Source: Bacteroidia bacterium
GTDB lineage: Bacteria; Bacteroidota; Bacteroidia; JADZBD01
Direction: 5' to 3'
Assembly (NCBI GenBank): GCA_020054095.1
Contig: JAGVMA010000062.1
Span: forward strand, 1-59,706
Length of the DNA stretch: 59,706 nucleotides
Numbering within the stretch: the stretch's first letter is position 1; every line of letters begins with the position of its first letter. Under the pieces are notes generated by a model. It was not told the DNA's origin. It made no database searches and saw nothing but the letters and a program-made list of their open reading frames with translations. Positions 1 through 6,763 of the stretch are shown here, piece after piece. The position numbers were made by a program, and so were the translations under genes.

Positions 1-1227
1 ATACCTGCTGCCGCCTGATGATACTATTAAACTTGGATTGGTTATAGTAGGTGCTATTGTTGTTTCGTTACAACCCGAAAAACCAAGTGCATCTGTTTTA
101 ATTAGCCACACATCCCTTGTATTACCTTGGCCAAAGGCTGCTGAAAAACCCGAAAGTAAAAATCCGGCATCAGAAGTTGCAGAAAGACGTGGAGCCCATT
201 CATCGTAAACAGAATTTTGTACAAAGTCGCCATACATTCTTCCCCATTGATGATTGCCGTTAAAATCTACTTTAAAAAGAAATGTTTTTATTCCAAAATA
301 ATAAGTGGATTCCATCCCATTTGATAATCCGGCAAAAACATATCCTAACGAGCCACCCGATATAATTACCTGTCCGGGCGAATCTAAATAGGTGCCGCCA
401 TATGTTTTATTCCACTGAATATTGCCATTTGCATCTGTTTTAATAATTAAAATATCACCCCCACCGGCACCAAAGCCATAGGTTACTCCTAAAAGCAGAA
501 AACCTCCATCAGGCGTTTGAATAATGTCCGATTCTCCTTCTAATTGTATGCTACCGTAAGATTTGCCCCAAAGAAAATTCCCATTCTTATCTACACGTGC
601 AAGGTATAAATCAAAATCATTTATGCCACCGGCAGCAAATGATTTTGTAGAGCCCAGTGAAATATATCCACTATCTGATGTTTGTTTCAATACAGAAGTA
701 ACACCATTGTCTAAAGCACCTCCGTACCAATATTGCCATTGTAAATTTAGGTTTGAATCATATTTTTTTATGGAATTTCCGCCCCCAAAACAATAGCCTC
801 CATCAAATGTTTGTTTTATTCCTTGTACAGGTACCTCTTTTATCCACATTAGGTTACCATCTTTATCCGCCTTTATTGCAATGGGGGTAAGACACGACCC
901 CATTGCAGTGCCGCCAAATAAGTAACCGCTATCAGCAGTTTGTATCAAGCCACTGCCGTCAAACTCGCAATTTGGTACAGAAAAATGTTTTACCCATATT
1001 GTATCGGCATATTTATCTAATTTAATTAAACAAATTGCAGAGTTAGTTTGCATCAGGTTATAATTTAACAAAACCGCATAACCAGAATCAATAGTACTAA
1101 TGGCCATACCTATATCTTCTGCATTATAATGAAATGTTTTTTGAAATGTAATTATCTGAGCATTTGCATTAGTAAATACAAAAAACAAAAACGAAATAAG
1201 ACTATTCTTTAGCAGAGTATATTTCAT
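1..1227 (-). CDS. Secreted repeat protein, C-terminus cut by window edge
   Basis: The frame is open from an ATG at 1227 to base 1, giving 409 codons without a stop. The N-terminus is a signal peptide (MKYTLLKNSLISFLFFVFTN, cleavage probably after ANAQ). The body repeats a roughly 50-60 residue unit with motifs such as TADSGYLFGG, TPDGGFLLLG and ISGGSLGYVFAG. Each is followed by a strand like IIKTDANGNIQWNKTYGG, as in bacterial surface proteins of the WD40-like or delta-60 beta-propeller type. The missing C-terminus probably carries a T9SS sorting domain, by analogy with the next gene, but this cannot be seen. Substrate or partner is unknown. It is likely exported to the cell surface or medium. 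Confidence 0.75.
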   Translation of the reverse strand, partial: MKYTLLKNSLISFLFFVFTNANAQIITFQKTFHYNAEDIGMAISTIDSGYAVLLNYNLMQTNSAICLIKLDKYADTIWVKHFSVPNCEFDGSGLIQTADSGYLFGGTAMGSCLTPIAIKADKDGNLMWIKEVPVQGIKQTFDGGYCFGGGNSIKKYDSNLNLQWQYWYGGALDNGVTSVLKQTSDSGYISLGSTKSFAAGGINDFDLYLARVDKNGNFLWGKSYGSIQLEGESDIIQTPDGGFLLLGVTYGFGAGGGDILIIKTDANGNIQWNKTYGGTYLDSPGQVIISGGSLGYVFAGLSNGMESTYYFGIKTFLFKVDFNGNHQWGRMYGDFVQNSVYDEWAPRLSATSDAGFLLSGFSAAFGQGNTRDVWLIKTDALGFSGCNETTIAPTITNPSLIVSSGGSRY

Positions 1228-1242
1228 GATTATAATTTTTTT

Positions 1243-1277
1243 AAAAGCATTTTCTGCAAACGGCAGAAAATGCTTTT
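1243..1277 (-). terminator. Intrinsic terminator behind the T9SS cargo gene
   Basis: A perfect 15-bp stem (AAAAGCATTTTCTGC with its complement) and a 5-nt loop lie 8 nt beyond the stop at 1285. Both arms end in T/A runs, so it could work in either direction. On the minus strand it separates the 230-residue gene from the gene ending the window. Confidence 0.8.
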
Positions 1278-1284
1278 TGGTTAA

Positions 1285-1977
1285 TTATTGCAATACTATT
1301 TTTTTCAAATACAATGTGCTTTCGCCCTCTATGACTTTCACATAATATATCCCTTTTGCCATTTGCGTTAAATCATAATCAAATTGTTTTTTATTTACAT
1401 CTAAATTAGCTTCAAACATTGCTTGTTTACCATTCGCATCATATATAACAATACATGTTCCGGCCACTAATTGATTAAACTGTAAACTAAACTTACCCTC
1501 TGTGGGATTAGGAAATAAGTTAATTTCAGAATTTACTTTTTCATTTTCCTGGTCGGGGCTTATTAACCTACAGCAAGTATTGTTTACTGTTACTTTTACA
1601 GTTGAACTTCTTTGTATTGCTGTACATGTTTGACTTGGGCAACTGCCGGTACCTCCATCGCAACAACATAGCCCGCTAAAATTAACATACAATGTATAAG
1701 TTGTTGTAACTGTAGGGCTTGCTGTAGGATTACAAACTGTGGCTGAACTTAATCCTGTAGTTGGTACCCAACTATATGTATAGGTGCAAGCTGTACCTCC
1801 ACCACCATAGGTTATACATGGGCTACCGCCAATTGTTACACTACCCGGAGGGCAACAAATGGTTTTGTTGCTTCCCGCACTAACAGCACATACTTTATTA
1901 CATGAGTTTTGTGCATTAACCTGCGCTATGCAAAAAAGCATTAACGCGGCAAATAAAAATTTAATTTTTGTTTTCAT
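1285..1977 (-). CDS. Secreted cysteine-rich protein with T9SS type A sorting domain
   Basis: This is a 230-residue protein. It begins with a signal peptide (MKTKIKFLFAALMLFCIAQV, cleavage after NAQ), followed by a Cys- and Thr-rich region (residues 25-135) with many CC pairs. It ends in a classic type IX secretion sorting domain (residues about 152-230): INLFPNPTEGKFSLQF, then YDLTQMAKGIYYVKV and LYLKKIVLQ. The family knowledge is that this C-terminal signal directs passage through the outer membrane by T9SS, followed by cleavage and surface attachment. The middle part, with SWVPTTGLSSATVCNPTASP, resembles PKD/SprB-like beta-sandwich repeats. Its specific function is unknown. Confidence 0.85.
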   Translation of the reverse strand: MKTKIKFLFAALMLFCIAQVNAQNSCNKVCAVSAGSNKTICCPPGSVTIGGSPCITYGGGGTACTYTYSWVPTTGLSSATVCNPTASPTVTTTYTLYVNFSGLCCCDGGTGSCPSQTCTAIQRSSTVKVTVNNTCCRLISPDQENEKVNSEINLFPNPTEGKFSLQFNQLVAGTCIVIYDANGKQAMFEANLDVNKKQFDYDLTQMAKGIYYVKVIEGESTLYLKKIVLQ

Positions 1978-2131
1978 TTTTTTAGGGTTTTATAAAGTTA
2001 AACAATATTTTATTTGCGCTCTAAACTGAGGGTGCTTTTTAAACCACAGCAGAGCCTTGGCTAAAAGTGTGCGAGTTAATTTTTCTTTTGTGAGTCTCCT
2101 CCTTTTTTATTTTAATTATTAGAAAAAAAAA

Positions 2132-2157
2132 TCCCCTATGGTTTTTGCCATAGGGGA
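2132..2157 (-). terminator. Intrinsic terminator of the small-protein operon
   Basis: A perfect 10-bp stem (TCCCCTATGG with CCATAGGGGA) and a 6-nt loop are followed on the minus strand by nine T residues (complement of 2122-2131). It lies 21 nt beyond the last gene of the operon at 2178-3757. Confidence 0.9.
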
Positions 2158-2177
2158 ATTAAAATTTTTAAATTAAA

Positions 2178-2270
2178 CTATTCTACCAGCAAACCCGATA
2201 AATACCAAATAGCAACGAGCACTAAAACAAGCAGAATAAAAACTCCGGTATAATCGCGCTTGTTATTCAT
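2178..2270 (-). CDS. 30-residue single-span membrane peptide
   Basis: This is a short ORF reading MNNKRDYTGVFILLVLVLVA, IWYLSGLLVE and a stop. The N-terminus is charged (NNKRD), then one hydrophobic helix covers residues 9-28. Its ATG lies 3 nt after the stop of the upstream transposase-domain gene, and a strong terminator follows, so it is the last cistron of an operon. Length and layout resemble bacterial small membrane proteins that bind larger partners. No family is recognised. Confidence 0.6.
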   Translation of the reverse strand: MNNKRDYTGVFILLVLVLVAIWYLSGLLVE

Positions 2271-2273
2271 CAA

Positions 2274-2726
2274 TTAAGCTGCGTGTTTTGTTTGCGACTG
2301 ATCGTCTGCCGATGATTTATACAAAAAAATTGCCAGTAACCTTGCAGCTTCCATATCAGTACAATAAAGTGATTTTTCTCTGATAAAATCGAGATTCATT
2401 TTACTTCTGTCAAATTTGCGCCAGTAAAAAACTCGTTTTATGTTTATCGCATATTCTTCTTTTAAAAATGCGGCAATTTGAAATAATATTTTGTCCCATA
2501 TTCCGTTTGCTTTCCAGGCCCTGTATTTTGTGTTACAAGTTGATGATGGAGCAAAATCGGACGGAATAGATGTCCATGGCATATTGTATTGGTGTACCCA
2601 TATTATAGCGGATACAATCTTATTCATGCTCTCAACTGAACGACCGCGCCCATCTCTTTGTTCAGCATTTATTATCGGTTCAATACGCAACCATAGTTTG
2701 GGTGGTAAGGGCATTACTTTAGCCAT
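2274..2726 (-). CDS. Stand-alone IS5/DUF4096-type transposase DNA-binding domain
   Basis: This is a 150-residue protein. Residues 8-90 match the N-terminal domain of IS5-group (insertion element 402-like) transposases: LWLRIEPII, a GRGRS turn, SAIIWVHQYNMPWTSIP, then STCNTKYRAWKANGIWDKIL. The DDE catalytic domain that should follow is absent. The C-terminal 60 residues are different and charged (KRVFYWRKFDRSKMNLDFIR), with no further transposase similarity. It lies inside a tightly spaced operon and not in an IS with inverted repeats, so it may be a domesticated DNA-binding protein. A decayed element is the alternative. Confidence 0.6.
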   Translation of the reverse strand: MAKVMPLPPKLWLRIEPIINAEQRDGRGRSVESMNKIVSAIIWVHQYNMPWTSIPSDFAPSSTCNTKYRAWKANGIWDKILFQIAAFLKEEYAINIKRVFYWRKFDRSKMNLDFIREKSLYCTDMEAARLLAIFLYKSSADDQSQTKHAA

Positions 2727-2732
2727 GGTGAA

Positions 2733-2834
2733 TTATATTTTAATGTTTGTTGCAAGTAATATAAACGTGGTTACGGCAGCGGCAAATAAGTAAAGCACGG
2801 TTAGGGTAATGTTGTCGTTTCGTTTCTCGTCCAT
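2733..2834 (-). CDS. 33-residue single-span membrane peptide
   Basis: This short ORF starts with MDEKRNDNITLTVLYLFAAA and ends LLATNIKI. The N-terminus is charged (DEKRND) and one hydrophobic helix covers residues 9-30. It begins 6 nt after the stop of the 76-residue gene and ends 6 nt before the next ATG, as expected in an operon. Its topology matches the 30-residue peptide two cistrons later (charged N-terminus, single helix), suggesting a related role. No family is recognised. Confidence 0.55.
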   Translation of the reverse strand: MDEKRNDNITLTVLYLFAAAVTTFILLATNIKI

Positions 2835-2840
2835 GTTAGT

Positions 2841-3071
2841 TTATTGATTATATAGTTTTCGTAATGATTTTATGCGCATGTACAAGTCGTAATAATCGGC
2901 ATATTTCCAAAGCGCTTCTAAGCGCTCTTGCACCGATTTTATGGGCGGCACATTGCTTGGCAATTCTTTTTTGATAAACAGGTTTGAAAAATTTTGTTGC
3001 CAAAAATTTAGCTCTACTAACTCTTCAGGCACATGTTGCGTTTTTTCAAATTTTTCTAAAAGCACTATCAT
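2841..3071 (-). CDS. Small hypothetical protein, 76 residues
   Basis: This is a small soluble protein rich in Leu, Glu, Lys and aromatic residues, probably all helical (for example VQERLEALWKYADYYDLYMR near the C-terminus). It has no signal peptide, membrane span or Cys motif. It starts 7 nt after the end of the receiver-like gene and is followed 6 nt later by a membrane peptide gene, so it is an operon member. I do not recognise the family. Confidence 0.55.
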   Translation of the reverse strand: MIVLLEKFEKTQHVPEELVELNFWQQNFSNLFIKKELPSNVPPIKSVQERLEALWKYADYYDLYMRIKSLRKLYNQ

Positions 3072-3078
3072 AAGGCAA

Positions 3079-3483
3079 TTAGTTTAATGAGTATTTATCG
3101 AGCAATTCATTCACATGAGGCACACGTGTAAATATTTTTTTAAACAAGCGTTGCTTCTGCGCCATGTCTTCAAGTGTTGTTTTATTTGCACCGCCAATTA
3201 TAAGCAACAGCGATGTGAGTAAATTGGCGGTGGCCGGCATAGCTTTTAGCTTTACAGAATATTTAGTTACCTCTTGTGCCGTAGAGGCATAAAGTATAAC
3301 CATGCTTGGCTTTGCACCACCGGCTTGTATTTTGCTTAACATGCCGGCAGGCGATGTTTCCACTTCTATCTCTTTACCTAATCCCGCTTTCCAAAACTTA
3401 TACCGGTGCTGGTATAAGTATCTTTCATCGTCTCCGGCAAGTAATATATTATTATGCTCTGCTTTTAAAAAACTATCTGTCAT
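3079..3483 (-). CDS. Receiver-like domain lacking the phosphoacceptor Asp
   Basis: About 134 residues from ATG 3483, which lies 1 nt after the upstream stop; an in-frame start further upstream would overlap that gene. The fold pattern follows response-regulator receivers: first strand and acidic pair (NNILLAGDDERYLYQHRYKF), a helix, then KPSMVILYAS where the family has an Asp in place of the Tyr. Strand four is LLIIGG followed by KTT. With no acceptor Asp it should not be phosphorylated in the usual way. It would be a pseudo-receiver, possibly a protein-interaction module. The family call rests on weak similarity. Confidence 0.5.
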   Translation of the reverse strand: MTDSFLKAEHNNILLAGDDERYLYQHRYKFWKAGLGKEIEVETSPAGMLSKIQAGGAKPSMVILYASTAQEVTKYSVKLKAMPATANLLTSLLLIIGGANKTTLEDMAQKQRLFKKIFTRVPHVNELLDKYSLN

Positions 3484-3484
3484 A

Positions 3485-3757
3485 TTAGTCAATATCCTCC
3501 ATCCCAACAATAGATCCACCTTCTACAAATACAATGGTTAAATAATCATAATCGGACGAACACATATAGTGCCCCTCGTCTGTTTGATACAATATTTTAG
3601 CATTTCTGTATCCTTTAGATTTTAAGTAATCAAGCACATCTGATGAGGTAACTTCTAATTTTTGTTCTACTTGGTTAGCATTAAAGTTTGCAGTTGCAAC
3701 ATTTAACGATGTGAGTAACATAAACGCTACTAATACTGTTTTGATGATTGTTTTCAT
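3485..3757 (-). CDS. Small exported protein, first gene of operon
   Basis: 90 residues from ATG 3757. The N-terminus is a signal peptide (MKTIIKTVLVAFMLLTSLNV, then ATA before NFNANQ). The mature part of about 65 residues includes SSDVLDYLKSKGYRNAKILY and ends in VEGGSIVGMEDID. I chose this start because a signal peptide follows it directly and a good promoter (3788-3818) lies just upstream; the longer in-frame reading would put the promoter inside the gene. The product is probably periplasmic and its function is unknown. Confidence 0.65.
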   Translation of the reverse strand: MKTIIKTVLVAFMLLTSLNVATANFNANQVEQKLEVTSSDVLDYLKSKGYRNAKILYQTDEGHYMCSSDYDYLTIVFVEGGSIVGMEDID

Positions 3758-3787
3758 TGGGCTTTTGTTTTTTGTTTGCTCAAAGGT

Positions 3788-3818
3788 GAAACATAATCGA
3801 GACTTGAAAAATGTCAAA
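3788..3818 (-). promoter_or_regulatory. Bacteroidota-type promoter of the small-protein operon
   Basis: On the minus strand TTTG (complement of 3815-3818) is followed by 19 nt and then TATGTTTC (complement of 3788-3795), 7 of 8 matches to TAnnTTTG. The start codon at 3757 is 30 nt downstream. Confidence 0.65.
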
Positions 3819-3829
3819 TGATGGTAGTT

Positions 3830-3845
3830 TGTCACATCCATTAAA
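3830..3845. repeat. 16-bp direct repeat, copy 1, in divergent promoter region
   Basis: TGTCACATCCATTAAA occurs here and again at 3896-3911. This copy lies 12 bp upstream of the -33 box of the minus-strand promoter. It may be an operator shared by the two divergent genes. Confidence 0.6.
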
Positions 3846-3895
3846 TAAGTATATTTTCATAATACATTGATTTTCTGATGTTTAAACTTTTAAAA

Positions 3896-3911
3896 TGTCA
3901 CATCCATTAAA
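3896..3911. repeat. 16-bp direct repeat, copy 2, in divergent promoter region
   Basis: Identical to 3830-3845, 66 bp apart start to start. It ends 12 bp before a perfect -7 box (TATATTTG, 3923-3930) for the plus-strand gene and takes the place where a -33 box would lie. Confidence 0.6.
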
Positions 3912-3922
3912 CATAAAAATTT

Positions 3923-3930
3923 TATATTTG
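3923..3930 (+). promoter_or_regulatory. -7 box TATATTTG, 3 nt before ATG
   Basis: This is a perfect TAnnTTTG match. Only CTC separates it from the ATG at 3934, implying a leaderless transcript. No TTTG is found at the -33 position, which is occupied by repeat copy 2. Confidence 0.5.
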
Positions 3931-3933
3931 CTC

Positions 3934-5448
3934 ATGCAAGATTTAGCAGAATTGATAAAAAAATTCACTCCGTCCGAAATAACATCGGTAAATAATTATT
4001 TTAAATCTACGCTAAGTGGCAAATCCGAAACCGCTTACCTTAAAGCATTCAAATACATTTTAGAGAATAAACGAAAGCCGATAACCGATGCAGCTTTTTA
4101 TGCCGAAGTGCTGGAGCGAAGCACAAGCAGCGCCTGCCGAATGTTTAAAATTCGTTTCACGGAAAAAATACTTGATGCGGTTACAATACAACAAAATATC
4201 AGCAAATCATCGGCAGCCGAAGAATTAGACCGTGCCTGGTTTACGCTTAACAACAAAATGTTGCAGTTGCATTATATCTATCGCACAAAAGGTAACACGC
4301 CATTTGTTATGCAACTAATCACAGATATTGAGAAGAAAGCAAAATTATTTGAGATTTACTCTGTTCTACTTGAAGTATTGCGTTTTAAAAAATACCTGAT
4401 AGGGTTTAAAAAAGGGAATAAATATGTGGATGAAATAAATAAAGAAATAAATGAATATGAATTTTGCCAGCAGGCAAAAAATAAGGCCAATGATTATTAT
4501 TTAAAATTTACTACCGATGCCAATTTTATAGCAGCAGCAAATACAGAAGAAAAAATAAAATTTTTGCGCGATTGTATTTATGAACTTCGGCAAGATTACA
4601 AGCAATGTAAATCAAATGGCATATTGTATTACTGCAAATTGCTGGAAATAGCGTACCATGAGTTAATGAGTGATTATGATACTGCATTAAAAGCTACAAA
4701 CGAATTACACCGGCTTACAAATAAAGAAAAATCGGTAAAACGAAATGTTCGTATCGCAGTTGCACTAATTAATAAATCGCATTTCAACATCTATTTAAAA
4801 AATTACTCTGAGGCGGAAATGCATAGCCGTGAATCTCTAAAATATATTGCGGAAAGTAGTAACAACTATTGGATATGTGTGGAACAAATTTTCTTGGCAC
4901 AATTTTATACAGGTGATTACAAATCATCTTATAGAACAATAAATCGGGCGTTAAAGGCAAATGAACTAACGCATGGTAAATTCAGGATTGACAAATACAA
5001 GTATTATATGGCAAATGTGCTTTTACAAACAGATGCAAAAAAAGCGCAGCGCATTTTAAACGAAAAATTAGAAATAAGCACCGATAAGGCCGGCTGGGAT
5101 GTTGCAATTAGAATACTTAGAATACAATGCGCCATTGAACTAAAACAATTAGACTTTGCAGATGTTCAAATTGCAGAATTAAACAGACAATATTACCGCA
5201 TTACCAACAACTTAGATTTATTGAATAGGAATAAGGCTTGCATTAAATTGCTTACACACATTGCAAAAAATGGTTTCGTATTTGAAAACCACGATGAAGA
5301 AACTTATAATTTACTAGAAAAATTAACCACATCAAAAAATAAATGGCTGCCATTTACTCCTGAACTGTACCCGCTTGAAAAATGGTTAGCTAAAAAATGT
5401 AGCATTACGCTTGCACCCCACAGAGAAAAATTTTTAGTGAACAAATAG
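3934..5448 (+). CDS. Helical-repeat (TPR-like) hypothetical protein
   Basis: 504 residues from ATG 3934; a reading from 3895 would begin inside the direct repeat and before the -7 box. The protein starts MQDLAELIKKFTPSEITSVN, without a signal peptide or membrane span, so it is probably cytoplasmic. It consists of Lys-, Tyr- and Leu-rich amphipathic helices in pairs of about 34-40 residues, for example NYSEAEMHSRESLKYIAESS and GDYKSSYRTINRALKANE, as in TPR solenoids. Proteins of this size and N-terminus are common in Bacteroidota and generally unannotated. It faces a convergent TPR-membrane protein gene across a 1-nt gap. A scaffold role is an inference. Confidence 0.7.
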   Translation: MQDLAELIKKFTPSEITSVNNYFKSTLSGKSETAYLKAFKYILENKRKPITDAAFYAEVLERSTSSACRMFKIRFTEKILDAVTIQQNISKSSAAEELDRAWFTLNNKMLQLHYIYRTKGNTPFVMQLITDIEKKAKLFEIYSVLLEVLRFKKYLIGFKKGNKYVDEINKEINEYEFCQQAKNKANDYYLKFTTDANFIAAANTEEKIKFLRDCIYELRQDYKQCKSNGILYYCKLLEIAYHELMSDYDTALKATNELHRLTNKEKSVKRNVRIAVALINKSHFNIYLKNYSEAEMHSRESLKYIAESSNNYWICVEQIFLAQFYTGDYKSSYRTINRALKANELTHGKFRIDKYKYYMANVLLQTDAKKAQRILNEKLEISTDKAGWDVAIRILRIQCAIELKQLDFADVQIAELNRQYYRITNNLDLLNRNKACIKLLTHIAKNGFVFENHDEETYNLLEKLTTSKNKWLPFTPELYPLEKWLAKKCSITLAPHREKFLVNK

Positions 5449-5449
5449 T

Positions 5450-6763
5450 TTACTTTTTTAATTTTTTCAACTCTTTCAGCATGTACTTTTCGGATGTGAG
5501 CAGGCTATCTTGTATGCGCTTTGCGTAATGTATGCTGTCAAGAATTTCCTTCTGCTTTTCTTCTATAATTTCCTTTTGCCGAATTAACAATAAATTGTCT
5601 TTCGATTTTTTTCTGTATCGGCTAAAAAACATAACGGATATAACACCCACCAGTGTTACCATTAAAAGCAATATGATGATCCAGAATTTGTTTTTGCTGT
5701 TTTGTAAATCGCTTATTTCATTGTCTTTTTTTAATATCTCTATTTCTTTTTCTTTTTGCGAAAATTCATATTTCTGCTCGGCATTTGAAACGCGCTGCTG
5801 ATTATCGGCAGTTTCAAGGCTATCGGCTATGTGTGCATATTTGCTGAAAAATTCAAATGCTAATTCAAATTTTTTGACTTGCGCAAACAGCATTGATTTA
5901 TTCTTATACACATTAACCAACCTTCGTATTGAATTTGCTTTCAGTGCATAGATATATGCCGAATCGTTAAATGCTATTGCCTTTAAAGGCCTTTTGTTTA
6001 TCTCTGCAAGCGCACCAAGATTGTCGTAAATAAGTGAGATGGAGTGATTATCTTTTATCTCCATAGCGGTTTTTAGTGCACTGATTGTATATTTTTCGGC
6101 ATCAATTAAATTACTATCGTTTACATAAAATGTTGCAATATTAATATACGCTTGCATAATCCCGCGTTTATTTTTAGTATCCGAAAACATTTTTAATGCT
6201 TTGTAATAAAATTCTGATGCTAAATCTTTTTTGCCAAGGCGCTTATAGTTGGTTCCAATATTTACATAATACTTTGCTGCTGCTGTTTTATCGTCTAAAT
6301 CGCGAGCCACTTTAGCTGCTTTTAAAAAATAATCAATAGACACTTGTGGCTGGTTCATTAAAATATAAATATTGCCGATGTTATTATAGATCCGATGCTG
6401 GATGTATTTATTTTCAATTTCATCTGCTAAAGACAGTGCCTCAAAAAAATAATTTAACCCTGTATTATAATCATCTAATTTGTAGTATGAAATTGCTAAC
6501 GCATATTTTGCTTTTGCAAACTGCTCTTTTTGATTAATTAATTTCGACAATGAATCTGTTTTGCGAGCATACTCCATTGCTTTAATATTATTGAAATCTG
6601 TATGCAATTCCATTAGTTTAAAATAAACAGTAAACAAACCCGTGTCTGATTGTTTGAGAGCAGTAAGTTTTATCAAACTATCAATTTTTGCAGAACCCAC
6701 CTGCGAGTACAAAAATGTAGTACAGAATAAAAAAAACAATGTTGCGATGCGTTTCATTTTCAT
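5450..6763 (-). CDS. TPR-membrane protein with orphan phosphatase-type linker
   Basis: 437 residues. A signal peptide (MKMKRIATLFFLFCTTFLYS) precedes at least five TPR units (residues 25-330), for example IYNNIGNIYILMNQPQVSID and YVNIGTNYKRLGKKDLASEF. A charged coiled coil follows, then one membrane span at about 358-382 (FWIIILLLMVTLVGVISVMF). The C-terminus is EIIEEKQKEILDSIHYAKRI then QDSLLTSEKYMLKELKKLKK. In related Bacteroidota proteins the DSIxYAKRIQ linker leads into a SpoIIE/PP2C phosphatase domain; here the protein ends about 20 residues later. Its ATG overlaps the upstream stop by 4 nt, so it is coupled to its paralogue. Confidence 0.8.
   Translation of the reverse strand: MKMKRIATLFFLFCTTFLYSQVGSAKIDSLIKLTALKQSDTGLFTVYFKLMELHTDFNNIKAMEYARKTDSLSKLINQKEQFAKAKYALAISYYKLDDYNTGLNYFFEALSLADEIENKYIQHRIYNNIGNIYILMNQPQVSIDYFLKAAKVARDLDDKTAAAKYYVNIGTNYKRLGKKDLASEFYYKALKMFSDTKNKRGIMQAYINIATFYVNDSNLIDAEKYTISALKTAMEIKDNHSISLIYDNLGALAEINKRPLKAIAFNDSAYIYALKANSIRRLVNVYKNKSMLFAQVKKFELAFEFFSKYAHIADSLETADNQQRVSNAEQKYEFSQKEKEIEILKKDNEISDLQNSKNKFWIIILLLMVTLVGVISVMFFSRYRKKSKDNLLLIRQKEIIEEKQKEILDSIHYAKRIQDSLLTSEKYMLKELKKLKK

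Noticed and set aside
563-796. Plus-strand ORF of 77 codons
   Set aside because: It is antisense to the partial secreted-protein gene, which has a signal peptide and repeats. Codon pattern and lack of features mark it as a shadow.
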